64,000 nucleotides of DNA. Origin: Zoroaster sp. YZ-2022 (Eukaryota > Echinodermata > Asteroidea > Forcipulatida > Zoroasteridae). Below, one piece after another: positions 45,756-57,319 of this stretch; positions within the stretch are counted from its first letter, which is position 1; the number at the start of each line of letters is the position of its first letter. The position numbers were made by a program, and so were the translations under genes. The notes beneath the pieces are model-generated. The model saw nothing but the letters and a program-made list of their open reading frames with translations, made no database searches and was not told the DNA's origin. The stretch covers positions 17,508,093 to 17,572,092 of the forward strand of contig CM055823.1 in the NCBI GenBank assembly GCA_029582265.1. The letters are read 5' to 3'.

Positions 45756-46003
45756 AACCATCTCAGCTCCCCTGAGGAGTATACAGCTCAATTGCTGCCT
45801 TTCAGCGCATATGGACTAATCAAACACAACAACCAACTCTGCCCCTGTACAGGTACCCATTTACCCCTGGGAGAGAAGCAATTATCGTAAAGTGTCTTGC
45901 TCAAGGACACAGTACCCCAGTCGCGGTTGGGGATTCGAACCCACATTCTGACGACTCAGCCATCAGAATACAAACCGATGCACCAAACCGCTCGGGACCA
46001 TAG
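45756..46003 (-). mobile_element. tRNA-derived SINE
   Basis: On the minus strand it opens with a tRNA-like head: GGTCCCGAGCGGTTTGGTGC, then B box GGGTTCGAATCCC. A body follows with CCTTGAGCAAGACACTTTA, TTGCTTCTCTCCCAGGGGTA and AATGGGTACCTGTACAGG. This body is a conserved SINE central domain known from several marine invertebrate groups. Transcribed by RNA polymerase III if active. It lies within 90 bp of the left boundary of duplication copy B. Confidence 0.88.
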
Positions 46004-46268
46004 CACACCATAGTACGTAACAGTTCTGAAAAGAACCGGTTGGTTACAACTGACGTTGATCGTATGTTTCATCGTCTTCCCCTATAAATGTTTAAAAGAT
46101 TAAAAGTTATAGCTGTTCTTGAACAAAATCTTTATCTCTTTTGAAACAAAGCAATTACTCGGAAAGTATATAGTACTGGTGAGTTTATTTATTTCCTCAC
46201 TGAACTGTACAAAGTTAAATGTGTTTCAGTGAAAATCAATTTACAATGAATGTTATTTTCAACTTCAG

Positions 46269-46322
46269 GACTCATTGATGGGGAATACATCAGTGATGTG
46301 ATGAACCAGATGTGTCAGACAG
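46269..46322 (+). CDS. Candidate exon E1, copy B (open)
   Basis: 54 nt between AACTTCAG and GTAATT. Two bases, then LIDGEYISDVMNQMCQT, ending with one base. Lacks the extra bases that break copy A. Confidence 0.4.
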
Positions 46323-47526
46323 GTAATTATAAATGTTATTTTTGGCAAGCTGCGCAGTAAAATTCAAACCTAACCGATTTTCAGCAGTCTTGATTTTGGT
46401 GAAGGCAAGGGGAGAATTAGTGAAATATTACAGGTCATCTTTCATATTGGTAAAACAAGTTTATAAGTTATATGATAGATCTGGTATTATATGTATGACT
46501 ACCAAAGCTGGTATTTTATGGAATAGTCCTCACACAGCCTTTGCAGGATTCTTGTTAGATGTAACCATGGAACACAAGTATCTCCCTTAAACCCTTTCTC
46601 CCACCCCTACCAAGTGCCCCTGACCTCATTTGCAAAACTTTGTAATGGCACATTCATATTTATTATATGATTTATCAATTAAGAAACGGCTGAGCAGTTA
46701 ACGTGAGATGATCAAACAAATAAGGAATCTTATCATAATGAAAAATTGTGCTTAGATAAGCTCCATGAGCAGGAGTAATACAAATGCTACAATTACAGAG
46801 AGTACATGCATAGAAAATATCTGTAGATCCAGACATTTTTGAAGATATTCATACATTTGAAGTTATTCACAGAGAATGAGTTCTGCTAATTTATGTTCAA
46901 TCAAAGCATTCATAAGTAAGTCAGTCAGAAAATGCTGATGTGTAGGAAAAAATTATCATGATGAATATATTGCACTGAGTATCAAAAGCATCAAAAGCCA
47001 TTCAATTTTTATACATGTCGTTGGCCAGGATCACACCTGATGGAAGCTGTCTGGGATCACAAGGACAGGCTTTTTGAAAGTTATGATATTACATATTGGG
47101 TTTGGAACCTGAGCTAGTTTATTTATTAGAATTACTGATACAATACATTTCTCATTTCAGGTTTACAAACACAAGACAACAGTGGGTGTTCAGGTTAGAA
47201 TTTTATTCTCACCCTCTATGTCAAATTTCTTTTATATATTTATAACACACATCTTGTTGATTCTTTATCCTTAATGGCAAATACGGTAACAAAGGGTTCT
47301 GAAATTTACATGAACCGTGAACTAGAGTCTTGAATTGTTTCTGCACGTCCAGACATATATAGTTTGATCTTCATATAGTCATGTATAGTATAACGCCCCA
47401 TGGGATTGTCAATGCTTAATTATTGTAAACCCTCAGTCAGACATGATCAGTTTACTTATTCTCAGAGGAAGAAATTTAACTATAAATATATATCGATGGA
47501 AATAATGCGAACACTAAGCATACCAG

Positions 47527-47620
47527 GTGTTATGAGGTCAGAACATTCACCTTTGTTTGTTGGGACAGGAGGCAAACCATCATCATATATGCAATCATAT
47601 GCAAAACAGCTACAACAAAG
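47527..47620 (+). CDS. Candidate exon E3, copy B (open)
   Basis: After GCATACCAG, with one base carried over, reads GVMRSEHSPLFVGTGGKPSS then YMQSYAKQLQQ before GTATGTGAG. No internal stop, unlike copy A. The preceding E2 in copy B has lost about 85 bp (it reads ACAAGACAACAGTGGGTG near 47,172). Confidence 0.45.
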
Positions 47621-48370
47621 GTATGTGAGTATTATATCTATCTATAGATCACTGTCTATCTGAGTTCATCTAAAACTATCAGTGCAGGATTCAGTGTCAA
47701 GCCAAGCCTGCTCTGATTGTGACGATATACCCTTTAAGAAAGCATCCTCATGAAAGCATTACACTAACTCTAACTGGTTTAAGCATAAAGGGGTTTGATA
47801 CATCCCTTCATTACCATTGCAATATACAACATACTTTTTATACATACAAATTCAAGTTGCAGGATGTCAGTGTATGATGTTATCCGGAATATTTGTAATG
47901 TAATATGTTAATGGTACCGAAATACTGAACACTCTGAGAAGTGAAATGTATGAATGATATACTCACATTTTAAATGGGTCATTGGACATTGAAATATTTT
48001 AACAAATTCAAACAAATGTGAACATATTTTCACAGTTTGGCTTCTATACATCTCTTGATTCTATAAGTATATGGATGTATTCACATTCATTTTATATACA
48101 CTCCCTTTAATTATAAGATGGCAAGAATTGCTTCTCTCAATAAGTTGGATCATGTAATGCACACTGCAGAATGGGTGGATCAGTTCCACTCAACAGGGCG
48201 ATTGCTGTGTTCTGTTCCCCATGTTAAAATATGTAATAAATTGGAGTTTGTTTACAGGTGTAACAACATTTCTTCTCCATCAAATCTGATGAGGGAGATT
48301 GATTCTTGTAGTTGCCATATTTGCCATATTAATATTTGTTCTGGTGATCATTGCAGTTGCAAGCCTTCCA

Positions 48371-48655
48371 AATTCATGTTTTGAGGACACATGAAACACT
48401 TTCAGTGTACATGAATTAGGCGCATGATGCAAAACAATCTTTGTCATTTTGATTGGTTCAAATCTGCATTGGCTTCACACAAAAACAGTTGTTGCAAAAC
48501 AGCTACACATATGCACTTTTCTGTGATTTTCATAAGTTTCATGTTTTATCATCCGATTAATACACCCAAAGTGGATTACGTTTTGTCCCATCAAATTGTC
48601 TCAGCACTGGTTCTTGGGCATTTATGAATAACAGTTAATGCCGCCCTTTAGGTCT
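48371..48655. other. Sequence private to copy B
   Basis: About 285 bp replacing 6,005-8,400 of copy A. No terminal repeats or motif found. Confidence 0.4.
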
Positions 48656-48855
48656 GCAAATCCTCATTGAAGGCATTATAATGTGTCTTCTATCTTTGAT
48701 TTCTTAATGTTAGGTTGTGCAGCATCTACATCAGGAATACACTGATGAGGACCTCTTACATAGTACACATCACGGTGTGTATGCTAGGTAAAGAATTTGT
48801 TTTGGCTCATCCAGTAAAATTAATCATGCCTATAAATGCCCTTTGTCATACATTA

Positions 48856-49385
48856 AAGGCACACTATATCACGAGATCAGAACAGACTTTTCTGGCTCAT
48901 TTATGCAGCAGCAACAATAATTAGGGTTGTGTTTTCAAAATAATTTGGTAACCGGATATTCAGATTTTGATTTCAGTCGAATATTCGATATTTGAAAGTC
49001 GTTGATTGTAAATGGCGCCACGTGATATAACGAGCACGTCTGATATAGTGGGCCAAAACATGTACTAAAACATAATCTTGCCCAGAGATTAGGATAGACT
49101 CGCTAGGTGGCGACCAAATGTACACAGAGGGATGATTGGAGGTGTTAATGATGAAAGGTCAATTTAAAAAATCAACAAAAACTTCTTCTTTTTTCTTCAA
49201 ATGTTTGAACCGGAAAAACCAACCGGATATTTGAACCATCTATTGAATGTTCAGTTATTTGGCACAACCCTAACAGTAATAAGACCTTATCAATTGGGGT
49301 ATTATTTTCAGTCAATGAGTTAATGTAAAACTAGCACTCTGATTCCATGCCCTGTTGATTGTGATGATATTGTCCCTGGCTCTAG
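48856..49385. mobile_element. TTAA-ended MITE with nested hAT MITE, copy B
   Basis: Same nested arrangement as 8,600-9,138; TAGGGTTGTG left and CACAACCCTA right with AACAATAAT/AACAGTAAT flanks. The long G run of copy A is missing. Confidence 0.75.
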
Positions 49386-49551
49386 TAATTTATGAAAATT
49401 TCCCTTGATATTATTTGTGTGTACAAATTGTATGTAGGCCTTTTAGACAAGGTCGGAGTAGCATGCTTGCATGAAGGGACCATTAATAGTGTAAATTATG
49501 GCTGAATATCATTAATTGTGTACATTTGTGTTACTTTATTAGTTTTGGTAG

Positions 49552-49607
49552 GAAGAAGATTCTCAAGTCCAAAGAACTGAATCAGCAAAACGTACAAAGC
49601 ACTTTCG
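49552..49607 (+). pseudogene. Candidate exon E6, copy B
   Basis: EEDSQVQRTESAKRTKH after GGTAG. 56 nt instead of 54, so out of phase by two bases, but without the MITE found in copy A. Confidence 0.4.
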
Positions 49608-50057
49608 GTAAGTTTATCACATGATGCTATTAGTGAACAAAAAAACTGTGGTAAATTTTTGGTATTAAGGGAAATTACTGCATGCTCATCATATACAATA
49701 TACTACTATAGCTGAGTGAGCTGCAGTAAGCCTTTCAAATTCAAAATAACCAAATAAACATAAAAGTTACTAATTTGTTATATGTACACAATCGTACACA
49801 TTTCTGGATCTCTCATTTAGAATGACTTATTAGTAAATAAAGGCGACTGAACTGGTGATTGTGTAATCAAATGATGACAATGATCTGTGTGTGAAAGTTA
49901 TATAAAACAAATGGGTTAGAATTATATCACTGTCTCCATAACACTCGGATTGCCTTTATGAAATGGGACAGTTCAGATGTTACCTAATGTGATATAATTC
50001 ATTCTATGTGACCCTGAGGCACCCAATATTTATATACTATTATTATTATTTCACAGG

Positions 50058-50160
50058 ACCATCAGTTCTATCGCCCATCTGCAAAGCATCCACAATCGTG
50101 GTATTCAGTACAAACTTATCAAGCATCAGAACTAAAAATGGTACCCCATTGACCAGAGTG
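50058..50160 (+). pseudogene. Candidate exon E7, copy B
   Basis: DHQFYRPSAKHPQSWYSVQT then YQASEL, then shifts to a stop. Complements the lesion in copy A. Confidence 0.4.
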
Positions 50161-50169
50161 GTAAGTTTG

Positions 50170-52190
50170 AAATCAAAAACATTCACAGACTATATACACA
50201 TGGGGTTGGCGTTTATAGTTAGGTACTCTTTATCTCAGCATTGGTCGATCTTAACCCAACTTTGATGCTGGCAAAGCTGAATCTGAGCATGCAATAATGC
50301 TTTTTCATGAACATGAGGAAATATAAATTATTGAAGCTTCTGACCATAGCGTTTAAAGCTAGGTTTAGATGGCATTTAATCTATTCATCCATGTTATGAT
50401 GTGTACTGCGTACCAAGCAGCTCTAGTTGTCAAAATGATGTGCCATTTGTCTGCACAATATATGTATGCACAATAAAACTCTTTGGACCTCATCATCATC
50501 AGCTGGGTCATCAGAGCCAACTATTATTTTGATACTCATTGCTTTTCAACTGATTAGTGTTCTACATTATTTGCTGAATTTCTTGTCTTTAGCCTGATGT
50601 TGACTGTTAGTAGTTTTCCTTTTAGAGAATTTCCCTTGAGAAAGAGAGAAGGTGCAACATTGGAACACAACACTTTTTGTGAATTCTCCTAAATGAAAAC
50701 ACTTGATTGATTGATAACTGTACCAACTTAACACCAAGTATATGTTGTTGATTTCCTTTAAAGCAATTTCAAAAAAGTATTTTATCATCTTGCAGTTATA
50801 ATAATAATTATAAAGATGAAGTCATGCTGTAATGTGCTAAGAATTGATGTACATGTAATTGGTTAAAATCATTATGATGACAATCTACGCAACACTGAAT
50901 CTATTAAATGAAATTTTGTCACACATATATTTATATTTGTATAATTATTTAATTATTTATTTTGCAGTAGCCAGAAGAAACCCGACATCTTATTAAAGGC
51001 AGGACTCCCAGCGAACCCTCATAAAACCTATAAAACATACTTAAAAATGGGAACCTTCATTTCAAAAAACTATATTAACCTATAACAACTTATATTTTTA
51101 AATCTCCTGCAACACATTTTCAACTTCCTCATAAAAATCTCTCATGGCTTGAAGAAAATTACGCCTCAAGTATAAAGATCGAGATGAAGCCAAACTGTAG
51201 CCAACTGTAACATGTGTACCAAATTTTATAGATTTTCTGGTGTGTTTCAGATCCAGGCATTTTACATATAGCTTCTAGTGTTGTATCTCAGACAAAGTCC
51301 ACAACATGCACATACATGCTGGACATCATACTGCAGTAACACTGATTTTGATGGAAAGAGTGCAAGAATTACATGTGAGTATAAATCAATCTACTTCATC
51401 GATTACAATCCCAATGATGTAAACTGAGGGGACTTGCATACATGTAAAGGCAAAATCATGTATGCACCTCGTAAAGGTTTCCAGTCTTTTTAGCTTCTCT
51501 CTAGTAGCATACTGCTTTGTACCTTTTGTACTGTACATTACACATATCGATGAACTTAACATTATTTCAATGCATAATGTAATATTATAATGTTTTTCAA
51601 TGTGAAAGATCATTGCTGGTTATGAGAAGCCCATAGGTTAAAAGAAAATGAGAAAGCAGTTCAATCCATGATGTAAATCTGATTGAATACACATGTACAT
51701 GTAACATTAAGTGTTAAAGGAACGTGTTAAAAAGAAATCAACAAAAAAGAGCTCAGCTTCTATTAAAATAATAATTTCTGCTTTACGAATTAAAAGTAAG
51801 TTATCATGTATGTAATTTATATCTTGTAAATCTGACCTTACTATGAAGTAAGTCTAATGACATTATGTATTTAAGATTAATGGTTATGAGATATTAGGTA
51901 TTTATTTTTTTTACCACCATTGCCCCTGAATAGCTCTTGTATATTGGACTAGGCAGAAATAAGCTGCACTGTTTCCAGTCTTGCTAAATTTATTTGGCAT
52001 ACAAGAAACTGCGTTTACTGTTTTCAGTGTCTGTTTTTTGCCCGTCTTATTTCCAAAGTATTTCAACAGTAATATTGACAATATTATTAAAATAGAATTG
52101 TTCGTTTGGTCTACTTAATGTATCCCAACTGTCCATACAGATCAGCAAAGTGATAAATTAAGTGTTTTGTTTGGGTTCTTGTATACATGT
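50170..52190 (+). other. Intronic copy B region
   Basis: Collinear with 10,690-12,398 and 14,592-15,190. The 12,399-14,591 insertion is absent, giving the empty target site near 51,570-51,585. No additional gene seen. Confidence 0.5.
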
Positions 52191-52192
52191 AG

Positions 52193-52330
52193 TTACATGT
52201 TCAGTGTACAAGTATTACTAATCATCACATTACATGGTCTTACTGATGCTTACATGTTCAGTACAAGTATTACTAATCATCACATTGCTGGTCTTACTGA
52301 TGCTTACATGTTCAGTGTGTACAAGTATTA
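52193..52330 (+). repeat. 57-bp satellite, about 2.5 units
   Basis: Same unit as 15,190-16,467, with small deletions, cut off by a LINE insertion. Confidence 0.9.
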
Positions 52331-53920
52331 CAAAACACACAGGCAAACAAAACAATACAAAAGGCAAATAAAAATGTACAGGAAAGTTGTAAGAATAGTG
52401 ATTAAAAAATAGACAATTTTTAAAATTAGGACTGAGAAGAGAGGTATTAATCGCCCTTTTAAATTGATAATGATTGTTGGAACATTTGATGCTATTAGGC
52501 AAATCTCCCATTCATGAATTCCCGGGTATAAAAAAGGCAAGGTATTGCACTCAGGTCTCTTTCATTCTTGGAACAATAAAATTGGTGAACTACCCCGGTA
52601 GAATAATTATATCTGAAACCTTCCAATTGTTGACAGAGTAGTCTGGTGCTACTTGATGAAAAAATTGTATAAACATGATTAGCTTTTAAGTTGCGTAACA
52701 CGATCATTAAACGCTTAACATGCCGTTTGTTCAATTTCTGCTTGACCAATATGTGATCTAGAATCCATGTTTAAAAATAAACTGGACTAATTTGTTTTGC
52801 GTAATTTACAGACTTTTTTTTTCCAGTTTTACCAACAATGCAGAGAACCAGGATGATCAACAATAGTCAAAATTTAAATATCATGAGAGCAGAACAAAGT
52901 GTTTTATGAGATCTCTCATTCAAATAGTTGGCATGTTCAGAAGAAATGTAATCTAGCACCAGCCTTTTTTAATCACAGAATTTACAATGTTCTCACCAGT
53001 TGACTCTTGATCAAGTGTAATACCCAGATATTTAAACTGAATTGAAAGAGTAACAATCTTGCTATTACAAGACACTTTCAAATTTATCAATGCTGCTTAA
53101 ATTTTTTCTCTTGGGATGCAAAGGATAGACTCAGTTTTGCCGAGGTGCAAAGACAGTTTTATCAATCGCCACCGCCTGCATGATTCCAGCTCCCTTACCC
53201 AAACTGTCAGCTATAACTTGTGGGTCTTTACCAGAAATGAACAGGGCACTGTCATCAGCACAGCAGCAAATTAGATTGAACACTTATTCCATATCGTTCA
53301 CATAAAGCAAAGGGAAAAGTAGTGGTCTCTACACAATTCTGTGAATTACATGTTATTTCCCATTTGTTGTGATTCAACCTGATTAACACTGACAATTTGT
53401 TCTATTATAGATATGATTGAAAACCAATTAATAGGACTCTGAATGAATTTCCCCATAGCTTGTAATTTGTGACATAAAATCACATGGTCTACAGTGTCAA
53501 AAGCCTTCAAGTCCAATGGTCAACACCATACCTGTATAATTACTTTGGCCATCTGAACGAATATAATCAGTTATGAATCAAGCAGGTGTCAGTTGAACAA
53601 GAACTTGAACCCGATTGTAAGTTATAAATGAGGTTGTTATCAGTGATATTTTTCCAATTGATTGTACACAGCTCTTTCCAAAAGTTTTAAATATTGCACT
53701 TGGCACACTGGACCTCGGGTCTATAATCACAACATCAGATTCATATTTTTTCTTTTTAAAATAATATTCAACTTAGCAAACTTCAGTTCAATCCGGGAAC
53801 AGTGTTACTGGGAAATGGACAAATTAATGATGAATGAAATTGGGTCTTTGTACATTAGCACCATCTTTAAGGAATTTGACCGGGAGATATTATCTGGACT
53901 CTGTACTCTTATAAGAATTT
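52331..53920 (-). pseudogene. Non-LTR retrotransposon RT, minus strand, decayed
   Basis: Right to left: LERAVYNQLEKY and STDTCLIHN (RT entry), LKAFDTVDHVILCHKLQ, a DDSALFISGKDP-like catalytic block near 53,250, then QLKANHVYTIFS near 52,680. Same family as 7,075-8,199 and shows the parts missing there. Many frameshifts. It replaces the rest of the 57-bp array; copy A has no such insertion. Confidence 0.8.
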
Positions 53921-54460
53921 AATTTGAGTAATTTTTATACACGAAATCAGTAGTTACAGCAGAAAGCTTAAGGCAATCAGAGTAACACCTTTTGTTTTCA
54001 TAGTAACTTATGAAGGTTTCAGATTCAGTACCAAAAGATATTTTACACAGGGCAGTTTATCCACCAAATCAGGAGGCAATCAGTGCAGAACTTGTTGATA
54101 TAGTTCGCCACTTTATTTGTATCAAAACAAAATCACCATCAACTTCTCAAGAACCATAAACTTGTTATTACCATCGCATAATCACAAGAAAATAACCCAT
54201 AAACTTATATTTTGCATTTGAAACCTATAATAACCTGTATTTTACTTTTACCTTTAAAAAAAAATTATATATTTTGTAGATGAGGCACTGGGAGGCCCTG
54301 TAAAGGTGATCAACAATTATTCATTTTGACAGTTTACTACAGTTTTGCAGGTTAGGCTAATATTGGGTTTGGGTTTTTTTAATTTATGCTTTGTGTTCAC
54401 TTGTATTATTTCTGATTATTTACAAAATATTTAAAACATTGCATATATTTATTTTGTCAA
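53921..54460. other. LINE remnant edge and intron
   Basis: To about 54,160 probably more of the LINE; from 54,170 the match with 16,905 onward resumes. No exon. Confidence 0.4.
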
Positions 54461-54466
54461 CTGCAG

Positions 54467-54548
54467 CATTGCAAAAATGGAGCAGGATATGATAACAGAT
54501 AAGATATTTGGACACAAAGACTATTTTGAAGAACATTTTCAAGGGAAG
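54467..54548 (+). CDS. Candidate exon E9, copy B (open)
   Basis: IAKMEQDMITDKIFGHKDYF then EEHFQGK, followed by GTGAGT. One leading base, ends phase 0, so joins E10 at 54,904 in frame. Confidence 0.5.
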
Positions 54549-54903
54549 GTGAGTACTACAATGACATCATCACATGACCACGGATCTAAGACATGCACAC
54601 ACATGCTTCTGGTTGCATTTGTTGTTTGTTAGAATTGATTCTTATCATCAATGAATACAACTTTATGTGTCTTCATGTACATGTTGGATGTGTTCATATG
54701 AAATGAGCATTGCATCAATGTGCCTCATGTACTTGTGTAGATACAAGTTGTCTAAGCAGAAATAGCATTTGGTCATTATGGGCCAGGATATGTTGACACA
54801 TAAGATACTGCTTTAGAGTGACATGTATCACATAAGCTCAAGCAAAGAAAATAAAACAAACACATGGGGATGGTTCCTCATGTTTTCTAAACTGTCTTTG
54901 CAG

Positions 54904-54951
54904 GAGAGATGTCAACGACTTTTTATATTTCAACGAGGAAAGATTCAAGAG
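54904..54951 (+). CDS. Candidate exon E10, copy B
   Basis: ERCQRLFIFQRGKIQE, 48 nt like copy A. Acceptor TGTCTTTGCAG kept; donor GTATTT weaker. Confidence 0.45.
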
Positions 54952-55410
54952 GTATTTGGTTTGATGTTTGGATAGTGGTAGGATTTCATTGGGAGAGTGG
55001 TCTTCACATTGCTAAAACGGGGGAATACCTATTGTGGTTGACTTTAAATTCTTGATTTGTTGTTTGAATATCTACACTGCACATGTTGTCGTACGGTCAT
55101 CATCCTTATTTCAAATTTTTTATTATTATTATTTTTTAATTGTAAACATTTGTATTTTTTGTATGCCAAAATAAATAAATAGGATCACACATGTTCTTTG
55201 GCTGTGTCCATCCGCCCGTCACACCTTCAGAAATACTCATGGATAATTTATACTTACTGGTGGATTATCTATACATCACACATTCTTACCTGACCCCATG
55301 AGGTGAAAGTTCAAGATAAAAGGAAATACAATTTGTCACATGATGAATGAAAGAATATTTCATGTACAGACCTGTGGGTCCGTTAAACACATATGGCAAA
55401 TGTTTACCTT

Positions 55411-56064
55411 ACAATGCTAAGTCACTGTTACTTACTTGACACTTTGTTGTTTAGTCCACACCTATGGGAAGGACTTCCAAAGTTAAGGGACTCTAAATGC
55501 TAAGTCACTGTTACTACTTGGACACTTTGTTGTTTAGTCCTGGTACACCTATGGAAGGACTGTGTGTTATGACTCTAAATGTTAAGTCACTGTTACTTAC
55601 TTGGATGACTTTGTTGTTTAGTCCTGTACACCTATGGGAAGGACTCTGTGTGTGTTAAGGACTCTAAATGTTAAGTCACCGTTACTTACTTGGACACTTT
55701 TGTTGTTTAGTCCTGTACACCCATGGGAAGGACTCTGTGTGTTAAGCGGACTCTAAATGTTAAGTCACTGTTACTTACTTGACACTTTGTTGTTTAGTCC
55801 TGTACACCTATGGAAGGACTGTGTGGTTAAGGACTCTAAATGTTAAGTCAATGTTACTTACTTGGACACTTTTGTTGTTTAGTCCTGTACACCTATGGGA
55901 AGGACTCCTGTGTGTTAAGCGACTGAAATGTTAAGTCACTGTTACTTACTTGACACTTTGTTGTTTAGTCCTGGTACACCCATGGAAGGACTCTGTGTGT
56001 TAAGGACTCTAAATGTTAAGTCACTGTTACTTACTTGGACACTTTGTTGTTTAGTCCTGTACAC
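55411..56064 (+). repeat. 86-bp satellite, about 7-8 units
   Basis: Same unit as 18,601-21,912 but with scattered single-base insertions and deletions in every unit. Confidence 0.95.
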
Positions 56065-56417
56065 TAAGGCTGTGCATTTTGGTTATTTCGGGAACCGGAT
56101 ACCAGAAATTGAAATCTCCAGATACTTGGGTACCCATAAACAATTTCCTTTTGTAAAACACGAAAATACTTCCAAATGTATAAAATAACCAATATAAACA
56201 CAAATTTTCTCTTGTTTTATTATGGACTTTAGACCTTTATATTAAAACGACTCATATCATCCCTATTCTACACACATTTTGTTAACAAAAATTTGAGATT
56301 TATCAGTGGCTTTAATGGTCAAGGAATTTCTTACCGTCGTTTACGAGTAATTGAACTGAAAATTGAACAGGTTTTGGTCGAGCATCTGAGGTACCCGGAC
56401 ACCCAAGTACGTCTTTA
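56065..56417. mobile_element. hAT-type MITE, copy B
   Basis: TAAGGCTGTGCATTTTGG to GTCTTTA within the 86-bp satellite, counterpart of 21,913-22,268. Confidence 0.85.
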
Positions 56418-56530
56418 TGTGCACCTATGGAAGGACCTCAGTTTTTTTTCTTAAATAGCCACTGTTTCTGGCAACTTCATTGCATGGTTTGACCACCGTA
56501 ATGGAATAGAAGTAATCTCGGATAACATAT

Positions 56531-57167
56531 CGTCACCGTTTTTCACGAAGTGACGAAACAGCCCAACAGCTGCAAATCCATGTATTGGAGATAATCGCAT
56601 GAAGTTGAACTGTTTTGAAATCGTACTTCAAAGACTTTTTCAGCATTACTATTTTTAGATTTTGCTTCCCTACTTAAAGTTAACAACTTTAATTACAAAG
56701 AAATGTCGGTATCTTTTATCAAAGAGATTGTAATTAATGGGGAATTACTTTTCAAACATATTTGTCACCGTGAAAACGTTAAAAACAAGACCGCGCTGCG
56801 CAGAGCGCTGTATATTAGAACAACGTATTGATGATTTGTCACTTCGTGAAAACGCTAAACGGGTAGGTCACACGATCTGTCACCAGAAAACGCAAAACCA
56901 ATAATACCTGCTTTTGGCATTTTGCCAATCACAGGTATTTCAATGTATAAAACGGCGAATGGCGATTCGTCACTTCAGAACCGGAAAAAAACAGCTTAGC
57001 TGGAGTGATTCACCGGGTACATATTAATAAAGGCATTACGAAACTATGACGTTTCAACACTTGAAACTTAAAGAAATGTTATAAACAATGAACACATCTC
57101 AAATATCTACAAAACTGAATTTGACAAAAAAGAGATTTTTACGGATTTGTCACCTAAAAACGGTGAC
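56531..57167. mobile_element. MITE with GTCACCGTTTTT ends and repeated GTCAC..AAAACG words
   Basis: Begins GTCACCGTTTTTCACGAAGT and ends CACCTAAAAACGGTGAC, with ATAT on both sides; copy A reads AACATATAGTTCTAG uninterrupted. Five to six GTCAC-(5-8)-AAAACG words occur inside (56,766; 56,838; 56,878; 56,971; 57,148), perhaps transposase-binding sites. No coding capacity. Confidence 0.82.
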
Positions 57168-57204
57168 ATATAGTTCTAGTATACAAACATTACAACCATA
57201 TTCT

Positions 57205-57316
57205 CATATCAGGATTATGTTTCGACTTCAAGAGGGAGGGCCCTTTCTGAGAGCAACTCTTGAAGTAGTAGCTGACTGTCTATGAGGATGTTCTTGCTCA
57301 ACAATGACACCAAGGT
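57205..57316 (+). pseudogene. Exon E11, copy B, frameshifted
   Basis: Near match to 22,423-22,526 with several indels; open only in pieces such as LEVVADCL. The following E12 is not present in copy B. Confidence 0.4.
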
Positions 57317-57319
57317 ATT

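Noticed and set aside
46333..46590. 85-codon frame as first exon
   Set aside because: Not open in copy A at the same place and lacks coding-like features.
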